DNA of 48,301 nucleotides, from assembly GCF_029051685.1 (NCBI RefSeq), contig NZ_JAACFT010000049.1:1-48301 (forward strand), in the 5' to 3' direction. The stretch's first letter is position 1; every line of letters begins with the position of its first letter. Both the position numbers and the translations under genes were made by a program. This document shows, in pieces, positions 36,542 to 43,278 of this stretch. The notes below the pieces were generated by a model. That model was not told the origin of the DNA. It ran no database searches and saw nothing but the letters and a program-made list of their open reading frames with translations. The DNA comes from Bradyrhizobium sp. CSA207. GTDB taxonomy: Bacteria; Pseudomonadota; Alphaproteobacteria; Rhizobiales; Xanthobacteraceae.

Positions 36542-36835
36542 TGGTGCGGGCGCCCGGACTCGAACCGGGACAGGCAATTGCCCTACGGATTTTCGTACCC
36601 TCTACGGCTTTCGCCGCCGCAATAGAATGCGTTTGTGGTCTGGACTATCCCTTCACCTTAGCTGAGTCGCCTTAGGTGCTGCCCGTCTAGTCTCTACACC
36701 TTCCCCAGGGGGCTTGGCTCGGGATTGCCAGTGAAGGTTTCCCCGAATTTGAGCAGTTCTACTTCCTGGGTTTCCCCAAGAGCACTCAGGTCGATCGCTT
36801 AAGTCCGATGCGTCTACCAATTTCGCCACGCCCGC
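36542..36835 (-). tRNA. trnL-UAA: tRNA-Leu(UAA) interrupted by a group I intron
   Basis: The 5' exon is 36801-36835 (starts GCGGGCGTGGCGAAATTGG, ends in GGACTT with U34), the 3' exon is 36542-36593 (starts AAAATCCGT, ends CGCCCGCACCA). Joined, they give an 87-nt class II tRNA with acceptor GCGGGCG/CGCCCGC, anticodon TAA, long variable arm, GGTTCGAGTCC T loop and encoded CCA. A 207-nt group I intron splits the anticodon between U34 and A35. Pair 27-43 appears mismatched (U-U). Presumably functional after self-splicing. Its 3' end is the insertion site of the elements to its left. Confidence 0.92.
36594..36800 (-). ncRNA. Group I self-splicing intron (IC3-like) in tRNA-Leu(UAA)
   Basis: 207 nt, inserted after U34 and ending in G, as group I chemistry requires. 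Core elements read on the minus strand: GGGGAAACC (P4/J regions), GCAATCCCGAGCCAAGCCCC, GAAGGTGTAGAGACTAGACG (P7/P3 region with the guanosine site), CACCTAAGGCGACTCAGC, and GGTGAAGGGATAGTCCAGAC. These closely follow the small Azoarcus tRNA-Ile and cyanobacterial tRNA-Leu introns. No homing endonuclease gene is inside. The insertion point matches the cyanobacterial and plastid tRNA-Leu(UAA) intron. Confidence 0.93.
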
Positions 36836-37138
36836 ACAGGATGCATGACCGGCATGGTTATACCAAGGATTTTGTCGCCAAGCTACGGCAGAACAAGGGG
36901 AGTTCGTGCTAGGAGAGGATTGAGGGACCATGTCCCGGCACCGATGCCGAGTCTCCGGCATTGGTGATGCCGAGCCACCTGCGTCGGGTCCGATCCGCGT
37001 CAAGGGCGGCCTGCCGCTCGTCTTGGACCCTTGATGCGGGTTGGGCGCGGCGCAATTCAGACGGATCGATCCCTTAGTCGTCTTGACTCTATGTTCATGT
37101 TTCGTTCTTATGCTGCACGTCCAGCCAAGGAGTGAGCC
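36836..37138. other. Upstream region of the tRNA-Leu gene
   Basis: 303 bp between the tRNA (minus) and a plus-strand hypothetical gene. It must contain the tRNA promoter; TATAAC on the minus strand 22-27 bases before the tRNA is a candidate -10 box but no well-spaced -35 is clear. A short inverted pair GAGTCTCCGGCATTGGTGATG / GCCGAGCC around 36950 is weak. No gene seen. Confidence 0.4.
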
Positions 37139-37447
37139 ATGGACAACCGTATCAGTGAAATCCGCAGATTAATCAGAGCCTTGCGTGTCAGCATGCGTGA
37201 GGCTGAGGCCGTGATGCACGAGCAGATCAACCGGGACGAGGACTGCACCTTCGTGGCGGAAGAAATCCTCAAGATGCGGTCGGTCATGAGCGGCCTGGCT
37301 CAGGAGAGAGCCGCGCTGGGTGATACTGATCCCATCATCGTTGCCAGCCTGTTCATCCCGCGTCGGCTGCCAACACCGCCGCGACCGCGTCCGGTGAAGC
37401 GCCGTCTTGTGCCCCCTGGATCAGGACTTCGGCTGCTCGCGAGATAG
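37139..37447 (+). CDS. Hypothetical protein (rhizobial), 102 residues
   Basis: A small protein starting MDNRISEIRRLIRALRVSMR with a helical N-terminal half and a Pro/Arg-rich C terminus (RRLPTPPRPRPVKRR). AAGGAG lies 7 bases before ATG 37139. Similar short proteins occur in Bradyrhizobium accessory DNA as far as I recall, without assigned function. Followed after 9 bp by another small gene on the same strand, likely co-transcribed. Confidence 0.7.
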   Translation: MDNRISEIRRLIRALRVSMREAEAVMHEQINRDEDCTFVAEEILKMRSVMSGLAQERAALGDTDPIIVASLFIPRRLPTPPRPRPVKRRLVPPGSGLRLLAR

Positions 37448-37456
37448 CCGGATGCC

Positions 37457-37684
37457 ATGGATAACCTCCGGCGCTTTCCCGCCCCCTGGACGGTGGTGGA
37501 GGAAGAGGAGTGCTTCCGCGTGAAGGACGGTAACGGCTTCACCGTCTGCTGCATCTTGCATCGGGAAGACCTGCATGCCTGGGGCTACCAGTACGCCAAC
37601 GAATTCCTCTCACGGGATGAGGCGAGGCGGATAGCGAAGGCGATCTCACGGTTGCCCGATTTGCTGAAGCGCCCGCAGTATTGA
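37457..37684 (+). CDS. Hypothetical protein (rhizobial), 75 residues
   Basis: A 75-residue protein with RRFPAPWTVVEEEECFRVKD then DGNGFTVCCILHRED, and a C-terminal helix SRDEARRIAKAISRLPDLLK. This is a common short conserved protein in rhizobia, frequently near mobile DNA; no function is known. A terminator hairpin lies 115 bp downstream. Confidence 0.8.
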   Translation: MDNLRRFPAPWTVVEEEECFRVKDGNGFTVCCILHREDLHAWGYQYANEFLSRDEARRIAKAISRLPDLLKRPQY

Positions 37685-37798
37685 GGGCGCTCTTCGGAAA
37701 AGGATCGAGTACAACCCGCATCAACGCATACAACTTGAAGTTCTATGATCTTTGAGGTATATATGCCTTGCTCGCTAACGCACGAGCTTGGTTTAGCT

Positions 37799-37833
37799 AG
37801 GAAGGCCCCACTGCAATGGGGCCTTTCCTTTTC
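37799..37833 (+). terminator. Rho-independent terminator
   Basis: AGGAAGGCCCCA (37799-37810), loop CTGCAA, TGGGGCCTTTCCT (37817-37829) with one bulged T, then TTTTCC. Preceded by CTTGGTTTAGC (37787-37797), the string that also precedes the hairpin at 31855. Probably ends the transcript of the two small genes at 37.1-37.7 kb. Confidence 0.75.
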
Positions 37834-38023
37834 CTAGAGCCTGATGGTGAAGCTGAACGCGAGTTCAAGCCCCTTCCATGCGAGCCTTAGGAAGGCGCTC
37901 GCTGTACGCATCGCGACCTCCTTTTCTTCTTGGTTTAGCACGGAGGTGCATTGCCCTTGCGAGCAGGCGCAGTGTGGCGGAGCCGCCTCCCGCCAGCAAT
38001 CTGCCGGTCGGGAGAGAGATCAC
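37834..38023. other. Short non-coding stretch
   Basis: Contains a third CTTGGTTTAGC copy at 37929-37939, here without a following hairpin. Nothing else recognised up to the stop of the frameshifted nuclease gene. Confidence 0.4.
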
Positions 38024-39132
38024 TCAAAGCAGCAGTTTACGAGGGTAGAACTCGTTGTAAGCGGTTTCGTTGAACCAGGCGCACTTGATATTGAACAGCC
38101 GCAGGCCGGGCGCCAGCCTGGTCAACGCCAGCGCATAGGCCGTGAGCTGGGCGAACGGCTGGTTGGTGCGCGCGCGTCGGGCTTGTAATCCAGAATATGC
38201 AGGCAGCCGTTGCGCACCTGCAGAAAGTCGATGTGTCCGGTGACCTGCCTCGGGGCGTGGCCACCGTCCGGGTTGACCTGTTTTGGTACCAGCTCGATGC
38301 CATGTTCGGCCTCCAGGCTGGCGATGCCCGCTTCATCCAGCCAGATCGGCACCTCGACGGCGATGGTCGCGGCATCGTTGACCAGCATGAAACGCTGCAG
38401 CCGGGCGTGCCTCTGGTGATTGCTGCCGACTCCCGGAATGATCAATGCCGCGATATCAGTGGCGGCATTCTGGCGTTCGATGACCTGCAGGCTGCCGGTA
38501 TCGATGAAGCCAGCCCCGAGCTGCGAGCCGCGCACGCCGTCTTCACGGGTGAAGAGCGCGTGCGGGCAGGCCGACGGAATACTTTCAATGAAGTTTGCAA
38601 GTGTCTGAAAAGGTTGCGATGCCCGGCTTTGGATGAAGGGGTCGAGCATCCCCTTGCGCAGCAGGTCAAGCTTGGCGCGGTGATACGCGAACTCGTAGAC
38701 CTGGCGATGGTAGAGCTTGCTGGTGCGGATGATACGGCGAGGGCTGTAGAGCCGTCTGCCGGCCGCGCGCAGGCGTGCGTAAGTGGTGAGCGCCGGATGC
38801 TGGTTTGCCCAGCGGGATATGGTGGCGGTGCTTACGCGATGGCCGTAGCGCGAGGAGAGCTGGCCGGCGGTCTCGACCAGGCTATAGCCGCGGTTGTAGG
38901 TGGTGATGGCCTCGATGATTTCGGCGAGCGGATAGGTTTTGCTGCGCAATGCGCGCGGGCCGGGCGTGAAGGTGCGGCCGCAGGCCTTGCACTTCATCAT
39001 CGCCACCGTCTCCAGCTTCTTGGTGCGAGTGCCCTTCTTGATGAGCCGCGTGCTGTTGCAGTGAGGGCAACGCTCCGGCGCCTTGATGCCTGAAGGCTTC
39101 GGTGTGGCTGGTCTTGCGGTAGCGGCGGCCAT
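38024..39132 (-). pseudogene. Zinc-ribbon/HTH/PD-(D/E)XK nuclease-like gene, frameshifted near 3' end
   Basis: From ATG 39132 the frame shows an IS1 InsA-like zinc ribbon (CPHC then CKACGRTFTPG, residues ~22-62), a helix-turn-helix (SLVETAGQLSSRYGHRVSTA then TISRWANQH, ~85-115), a middle region, and a nuclease core GHIDFLQVRNGCLHILDYKP (~293-312) with the D...DxK layout of RecB/Cas4-like PD-(D/E)XK enzymes. Within a GCGCGCGC run at about 38176-38184 the frame breaks and stops at 38122. In the next frame the expected continuation is intact: NQPFAQLTAYALALTRLAPG and then FNIKCAWFNETAYNEFYP to a TGA at 38024. A two-base slip would restore one gene of ~370 codons. Confidence 0.8.
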
Positions 39133-39165
39133 GTCCAAGCGTGGCGCGCGCGTGTTGCCGTGTCA

Positions 39166-39296
39166 CGGATTTGCAAGAAGGTTTGGCGTCGGCGGGTGAC
39201 GGATTTGCAACGGCTTCGCTGTGCGGGCGCGGGCTGGGCGAGGCGACAGATTTGCAAGGCGTGGCGGGCAGGAATGGCGGATTTCTCGTAAATCCG
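39166..39296. repeat. CGGATTTGCAA repeat array, copy 1
   Basis: CGGATTTGCAA at 39166 and 39200, CAGATTTGCAA at 39247, then the palindrome CGGATTTCTCGTAAATCCG at 39278-39296. The set lies just upstream of the zinc-ribbon nuclease gene start. A second array with the same last spacing (31 bp) lies at 43633-43718. Could be an operator or promoter array, or the border of a mobile unit. Confidence 0.75.
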
Positions 39297-39356
39297 TGGT
39301 TTTGACCGTTCACCTGGTGGGCGCGGCGTTGGTCGGCGTGATCCAGGGTGCTGCGG

Positions 39357-39755
39357 TTAAGCCATCGGCATGTTGCCGCGCGCGTCGCGCACGACCTGCG
39401 AGGGATTCTTTACGGGCGTGGGCGTGAAGCGCCGCTTGCCCGGGAGTCCTGGACCGGCGAGTTGTGCAAGGTGTTTGTTCTTCGCCCAGGCATCCAGGGC
39501 CCATGGTGACGTGAAGCACTTGTAGATGAGGAGGCAATACGGGTTATTCTCGATGGCGTAGGACGAGATGAGCTTCACTGCATCGAGCTGCTTGCGCGAC
39601 GGGCCGTGGTTGCCCCGTTTTTCGATCCTTACCACACATGACCGCCGACGCAGGAACGGCAGCCCGTGCTCCTTCCATGTGCCGTCGGCAAAGACGGTCA
39701 TCGTGGGCTTCTGAAAGTCCTCGTCGTGATAGAAGAAGGTGATTGATGTGGGCAT
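39357..39755 (-). CDS. Hypothetical protein, 132 residues
   Basis: Starts MPTSITFFYHDEDFQKPTMT and continues with a basic middle (LPFLRRRSCVVRIEKRGNHG) and a hydrophobic helix SYAIENNPYCLLIYKCFTSP. I do not recognise the family. ATG 39755 is chosen because the upstream frame to 39953 is low-complexity and lies over a promoter-like repeat. A 30-bp block shared with the next gene's upstream region lies 120 bp before it. Confidence 0.6.
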   Translation of the reverse strand: MPTSITFFYHDEDFQKPTMTVFADGTWKEHGLPFLRRRSCVVRIEKRGNHGPSRKQLDAVKLISSYAIENNPYCLLIYKCFTSPWALDAWAKNKHLAQLAGPGLPGKRRFTPTPVKNPSQVVRDARGNMPMA

Positions 39756-39874
39756 GGGCCGCCTCCGCGGCGATTCTAGCGTGCGACTTGCGTAATGGAA
39801 GCGGCGGATGAAATAAAAATGTGGTGCTCTCGCGGTGTTCGGTGGACGCGTCGCCGCGCGGGCGTGTTTAGCGC

Positions 39875-39904
39875 GGGACGATGGTTTAGTTCTGCAAGCG
39901 GGAC
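39875..39904 (-). promoter_or_regulatory. Shared promoter-like block, copy 1
   Basis: On the minus strand CCGCTTGCAGAAC then AACCATCGTCCC. It matches 40471-40500 at 26 of 30 positions. TTGCAG could be a -35 box with a 17-bp spacer to GCGCTA. It lies 120 bp upstream of the 39755 start; the second copy is 100 bp upstream of the 40371 start. Confidence 0.45.
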
Positions 39905-39954
39905 ACTCAAGCAGAAGCACCCCGACGCTTGCGCGCGGGGTGTCTGTTCGCATT

Positions 39955-40371
39955 TCAGGCTGACGCCTTCAGCCTGTAGATTTCACCGCCCACCTTGAGC
40001 CCTTGCGGAATCGTCTTGATGGCCGTGCCGCTGAGATAGAAATTGCCGCCGACGTTCAGGTTCTCCGGCAGGGCCGTGATGGCCGTGTCGTTGAGATAGA
40101 GACTGCCGCCGACGCGCAGGTTGTCCGGCAGGGCCGTGATGGCGGTGTCGTTGAGATAGAGATCGCCGCCGACGCTCAGGTTGTCCGGCAGGGCCGTGAT
40201 GGCCGTGCCGCTGAGATCGAGACTGCCGCCGACGCGCAGGTTGTCCGGCAGGGCCGTGATGGCCGTGCCCCTGAGATCGAGACTGCCGCCGACGTTCAGG
40301 TTCTCCGGCAACAACAACTTGCCGCTGTCATCCAATGGCACATTGATTGTGACTTTCACGAACCTAGTCAT
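39955..40371 (-). CDS. Leucine-rich-repeat-like protein
   Basis: A 138-residue protein whose residues ~18-128 are about five 20-residue units of the form LPDNLRVGGSLDLSGTAITA. Each unit is encoded by one 60-bp DNA repeat (40021-40320). This compact LRR-like type is common in phage-encoded and accessory proteins and probably folds as a short solenoid for protein binding. There is no signal peptide. ATG 40371 (MTRFVKVTINVPLDDSGKLL) is chosen; the upstream extension is not convincing. Confidence 0.75.
   Translation of the reverse strand: MTRFVKVTINVPLDDSGKLLLPENLNVGGSLDLRGTAITALPDNLRVGGSLDLSGTAITALPDNLSVGGDLYLNDTAITALPDNLRVGGSLYLNDTAITALPENLNVGGNFYLSGTAIKTIPQGLKVGGEIYRLKASA
40021..40320. repeat. 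Tandem 60-bp repeat, about five units
   Basis: Five consecutive 60-bp units with nearly identical sequence, in frame with the LRR-like gene. Near identity at synonymous positions (GGCCGTG..GCTGAGAT, CTGCCGCCGACG, GGCAGGGCCGTGAT recurring) points to recent expansion by slippage or recombination. Confidence 0.9.
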
Positions 40372-40470
40372 GGATTTTTCCCTCGGGATGGCCTCCGTCA
40401 CGCCCGGAGGCGGTGACAAAAAGCCGTTTGCCCAAAGGCGAAACGGGATGCGTGATTGCAGGTTCAGTAT

Positions 40471-40500
40471 GGGACGAAGGTTCTGTTCTGCAAGCGGCAC
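40471..40500 (-). promoter_or_regulatory. Shared promoter-like block, copy 2
   Basis: On the minus strand CCGCTTGCAGAACAGAACC then TTCGTCCC. TTGCAG with a 17-bp spacer leads to CATACT, a fair -10 box. 26 of 30 positions match 39875-39904. Probable promoter of the LRR-like gene. Confidence 0.5.
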
Positions 40501-40819
40501 CGAATCCGCGGCTACTCAACCAGGGCGGCGGGACGTTTCGATCGCTTGAGGTTGATTGTATAAACATTTGAAAATAATTGAAAAGATTGTCTCGTCTGCT
40601 GCGATCGCGTAGCCGGCTCATCTGAATCGCTGGCGGTTATTTCCCAAGGCATGCGGCTCGGCTGCCTGACAGACAGACCTGCATGTGGCCGGTGGGGGGT
40701 TGTAGCGGTTGTTGCCAGTCTTAAAAGCAATGGCAAAGCCTGGCCTTGTGCAGTAGCATGCGGCTTTGCCGTTCTTTGGAAGTGTTGATGGCCTATTGTT
40801 ACTTTGGGAGGCCCTGGCA
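40501..40819. other. Intergenic region between LRR-like gene and protease unit
   Basis: About 320 bp with an AT-rich patch at 40553-40595 (TTGATTGTATAAACATTTG). Must hold the plus-strand promoter of the 40820 unit. No gene, repeat or hairpin seen. Confidence 0.4.
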
Positions 40820-41140
40820 ATGCTGGAAATCGAAATTTCCGGGAGCAAGATGGCCATCGACCCGGCCAAGGCCGAACTCGGAGGCCTTTTACAAGATGTC
40901 CGACAATTTCAACATCGAGGCTTTGCCGGAGAGGCGGGCCTCATTGGCCTGATCGGAAAGATTGTGCCTACGGCCTTGCCGGGGCTCTTCACTCTGCTGA
41001 AATCGCTGCTCGTCAAGGACCGCGATCTAAAAGTCTCGGTCAATGGAAATGAGTTTGTCGTTCGGGACGTTCCAGAACTTCAGACGCTTCTGGACATGCT
41101 CTCTGCCCGCGGGGTGGTGATACAAAAAGAGCAGAAATAA
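40820..41140 (+). CDS. Small protein of two-gene protease unit (EACC1-like layout)
   Basis: A 106-residue protein: a short strand (MLEIEISGS), a helix, a hydrophobic segment GLIGKIVPTALPGLFTLLKS (about residues 44-63), then a strand pair DLKVSVNGNEFVVRDVPELQ and a C-terminal helix. This order resembles the small effector-associated proteins (EACC1) described next to peptidases in bacterial conflict systems; similarity is in layout only, so it is a tentative idea. GGGAGG precedes ATG 40820. Its TAA overlaps the ATG of the protease gene by one base, implying coupled translation. Confidence 0.75.
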   Translation: MLEIEISGSKMAIDPAKAELGGLLQDVRQFQHRGFAGEAGLIGLIGKIVPTALPGLFTLLKSLLVKDRDLKVSVNGNEFVVRDVPELQTLLDMLSARGVVIQKEQK

Positions 41141-42363
41141 TGGCAGACGGACAGGTGAATCTGTCGGGAATTCCAGCCTACGAAACGTTTGTAAGATTAG
41201 TGACGCAGAACATCGGGGTGATGCCAGAAATCAAGCTGGACGAGAACGGGACTGCGCACCGCATACAAATTTTCGATGGACCAGACGCCATTCCGCGGGT
41301 GCTGTTCAGCAAACGGGCGCTAGCGAGATATAAATGCTGCAAAGATGTGCTTGGCTATGTGCTCGGGAAGAAATCTCCTGAAAGCCTATGCAACATGGCA
41401 TGCCTTCTGCTGGGCAAGGATCTCCTTCTCAACAACCGCTTCGCAGGTGCCGCCCTCATTGCACATGCATTTACGAAGCTCCGCAGCAAGTACACGTGCG
41501 ACAGCGAAGTCTTTGACTACATGCTGGCCGGGGTCCGCGAAGACAATCAGGCTGCAACCATCAACTTCTTCCATCCCCTCGCTCATGAAATCGGGCATTT
41601 GGAGAGAGCCCAGGCACTGGCGCCAGCCCCCATCCACAGTGACAAATTCCTCGATACGTATCGCATCAACTACGATGCGATCTGGCCCATAGTGGGCGAC
41701 CTCGACTATCAGGCTTGTCAAAAAGACGAGCAGAGCCCTTTATACTTGCCTCTCCTGAGAGAAGAGGTGATCTCCGACTGGTTCGCAGTCAATGCGGTTA
41801 TGTATTTGGTGTGCCATAGAACGCGAGACCGCAAGTTTGAGATGACGGAAGCCTTTGCCAGTCTCGTCATGTTTCCGCTTATAGCGGCGTTCGAGGAAAC
41901 TTGTCTGAAAGAGTGGCGTTCTACGCGGTTTACGCAGCAGGTCCTTCTTGCAACTCAGTGCAGGTTCTCGATTTTGATCGACAGCATGAGGGCAACCGGC
42001 AAGAAGCTGTTTCCAAATCACCATGCTGACGTCGATGAATCGATGCGCGACATGAACACTCTTTACGACGAAGCTCTGCGTATAATTTGGCAAGGAGCCG
42101 TCCAGTTCATGTCGCTATCTGGCGATTTGATGAAGCTAACGGATTTCGAAGTGGCGGAGTACATCCGTAAGGAGACGCACAAGGAGCAATGGTTCGATCT
42201 CCATTCCTACCTTGCCGCTATACTCGACGATTCCAAGGGTTATCCGATCTTCGAGAGCAACCGCGCTGCACTGCGCAAGGCGTTCGATACCATGATCACC
42301 TTTGAGGCCTTGGTCATAATGGATAACGGTGTGGTTATTATTCCGAAGAAGGGCGGCTCATAA
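41140..42363 (+). CDS. HExxH metalloprotease-like protein
   Basis: A 407-residue soluble protein. HEIGH at about residues 149-153 (in FFHPLAHEIGHLERAQAL) is the HExxH zinc-protease signature, and EEVISDWFAVNAVMYLV (about 209-225) supplies a downstream acidic residue suitable as third zinc ligand (E-E-x3-D), the gluzincin pattern. No signal peptide. The rest (FSKRALARYKCCKDVLGYVL, cysteine-rich helices) is unfamiliar. Third-position GC is clearly lower than in core genes. Translationally coupled to the small gene before it. Could be an abortive or regulatory protease in a conflict system; no family is recognised beyond the motif. Confidence 0.8.
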   Translation: MADGQVNLSGIPAYETFVRLVTQNIGVMPEIKLDENGTAHRIQIFDGPDAIPRVLFSKRALARYKCCKDVLGYVLGKKSPESLCNMACLLLGKDLLLNNRFAGAALIAHAFTKLRSKYTCDSEVFDYMLAGVREDNQAATINFFHPLAHEIGHLERAQALAPAPIHSDKFLDTYRINYDAIWPIVGDLDYQACQKDEQSPLYLPLLREEVISDWFAVNAVMYLVCHRTRDRKFEMTEAFASLVMFPLIAAFEETCLKEWRSTRFTQQVLLATQCRFSILIDSMRATGKKLFPNHHADVDESMRDMNTLYDEALRIIWQGAVQFMSLSGDLMKLTDFEVAEYIRKETHKEQWFDLHSYLAAILDDSKGYPIFESNRAALRKAFDTMITFEALVIMDNGVVIIPKKGGS

Positions 42364-42531
42364 TCGACTATAGACCGCCGTAAAGTATGAAGTCGCGGGC
42401 CGAACGATACGGCGTGTCCGGTCACCTGCGGTACAGGCGCTGGCGGATTTCGTAGCGGCGTTCCCTGGTGATCTTCCGCAGTAGCCCAGCTCCTCAAGCT
42501 TGGCGGGGAAGGCTGGAGTGTGGCCGCGCAA

Positions 42532-42750
42532 TTACAGAATGTGGTCTATGGGAATGGAGCAGATTGACTCTCCATCGGGCGTGGTCACGGAGATCGAGCA
42601 GTTGCGGCCGACGAGCTCGGGCCTAGCTTCCCTAATTGACCGGGCAAGCCTGATGGCTTCCATCTGCGCGGCGGCGCCATCCTTCAGGTCATGTGAGCCA
42701 TGATCCGCCACGATGGAATGGTCGCTGAGCTTGAAATGAAACTTCGGCAT
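42532..42750 (-). CDS. DUF6894-like small protein
   Basis: A 72-residue protein starting MPKFHFKLSDHSIVADHGSH, then LKDGAAAQMEAIRLARSI and a C-terminal strand pair ending SICSIPIDHIL. The MP(K/R)FHF start, central AAAQMEAIRLA helix and final strand match DUF6894, abundant in Bradyrhizobium and of unknown function. ATG at 42750 (a second ATG at 42753 is also in frame). Confidence 0.8.
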   Translation of the reverse strand: MPKFHFKLSDHSIVADHGSHDLKDGAAAQMEAIRLARSIREARPELVGRNCSISVTTPDGESICSIPIDHIL

Positions 42751-42834
42751 CACTGCGCCTAACGCCGCGACCTATCGCTTCGTTGCGGAGTGGGACAAAA
42801 ATCTGCGGCTCAAATGTTGGGCAGACGATTGGCG

Positions 42835-42915
42835 CGCGGGCGTGATTGCGTGCCTTCACGGGGTGGCTGGTGGCGGCCGGTTTGGCGTCGGGGCCCCTTC
42901 TCTTCCAGCGCCGCG
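42835..42915. repeat. Diverged intergenic repeat, copy 1
   Basis: GCGTGATTGCGTGCCTTCACG, then GGCGGCCGGTTTGGCGTC and GGGGCCCCTTCTCTTC, ending in GCGCGGG. The same run of blocks, with an insertion, recurs at 43768-43892. It lies between HepT-like and DUF6894-like genes. Confidence 0.55.
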
Positions 42916-42930
42916 CGGGTCCCGGGCGCT

Positions 42931-43278
42931 CTATCGCTCATGCGCCGCCTTCATCTCCAGCAGGGCGACCTTGAGTGCCGGCAGGCCGTTCTTTACCGCG
43001 CGCCAGATGATGCGACGGTCGACGTTCTGATATTCGTGCCTCAGGAAATTCCCTATGCCCGCGATTTCCTTCCAGCGTACGTCCCTATGCGGCGCCTTCA
43101 GATCCTCGGTCAAATGCCGGCTGGCTTCCGAGATCACTTCAATTCCCCGTTCCACGGCGGAGCGCAGCAGCCACGAGCGCTGGTAATCGCGGAAAGTCTT
43201 CCCCTTGATCGCGCGTTCAATCCCGCGAATGGCCTCCAGCATGTCGTGGATGCGCAGCAGGGGCGTGCGGGCAAGCAT
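42931..43278 (-). CDS. hepT: HepT-like HEPN-domain toxin (DUF86 family)
   Basis: A 115-residue all-helical protein of the DUF86/HepT family, RNase toxins of HepT-MntA systems. The region WKEIAGIGNFLRHEYQNVD (about residues 69-87) is the family's active-site helix. HEPN RNases use an R-x4-6-H pair; here the usual Arg five residues before the His is Gly (GIGNFLRH), with Arg immediately before the His instead, as in a DUF86 branch I recall from alphaproteobacteria. Its ATG abuts the stop of the MntA-like gene with no gap. Toxicity is therefore uncertain. Confidence 0.87.
   Translation of the reverse strand: MLARTPLLRIHDMLEAIRGIERAIKGKTFRDYQRSWLLRSAVERGIEVISEASRHLTEDLKAPHRDVRWKEIAGIGNFLRHEYQNVDRRIIWRAVKNGLPALKVALLEMKAAHER

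Noticed and set aside
36836..36880. Exact promoter of tRNA-Leu
   Set aside because: TATAAC is a fair -10 box but no -35 box with acceptable spacing could be fixed, so no site is listed.
40021..40320. Regular 60-bp repeats as a CRISPR array
   Set aside because: Units are contiguous with no unique spacers and are in frame with an LRR-like gene; no cas genes.
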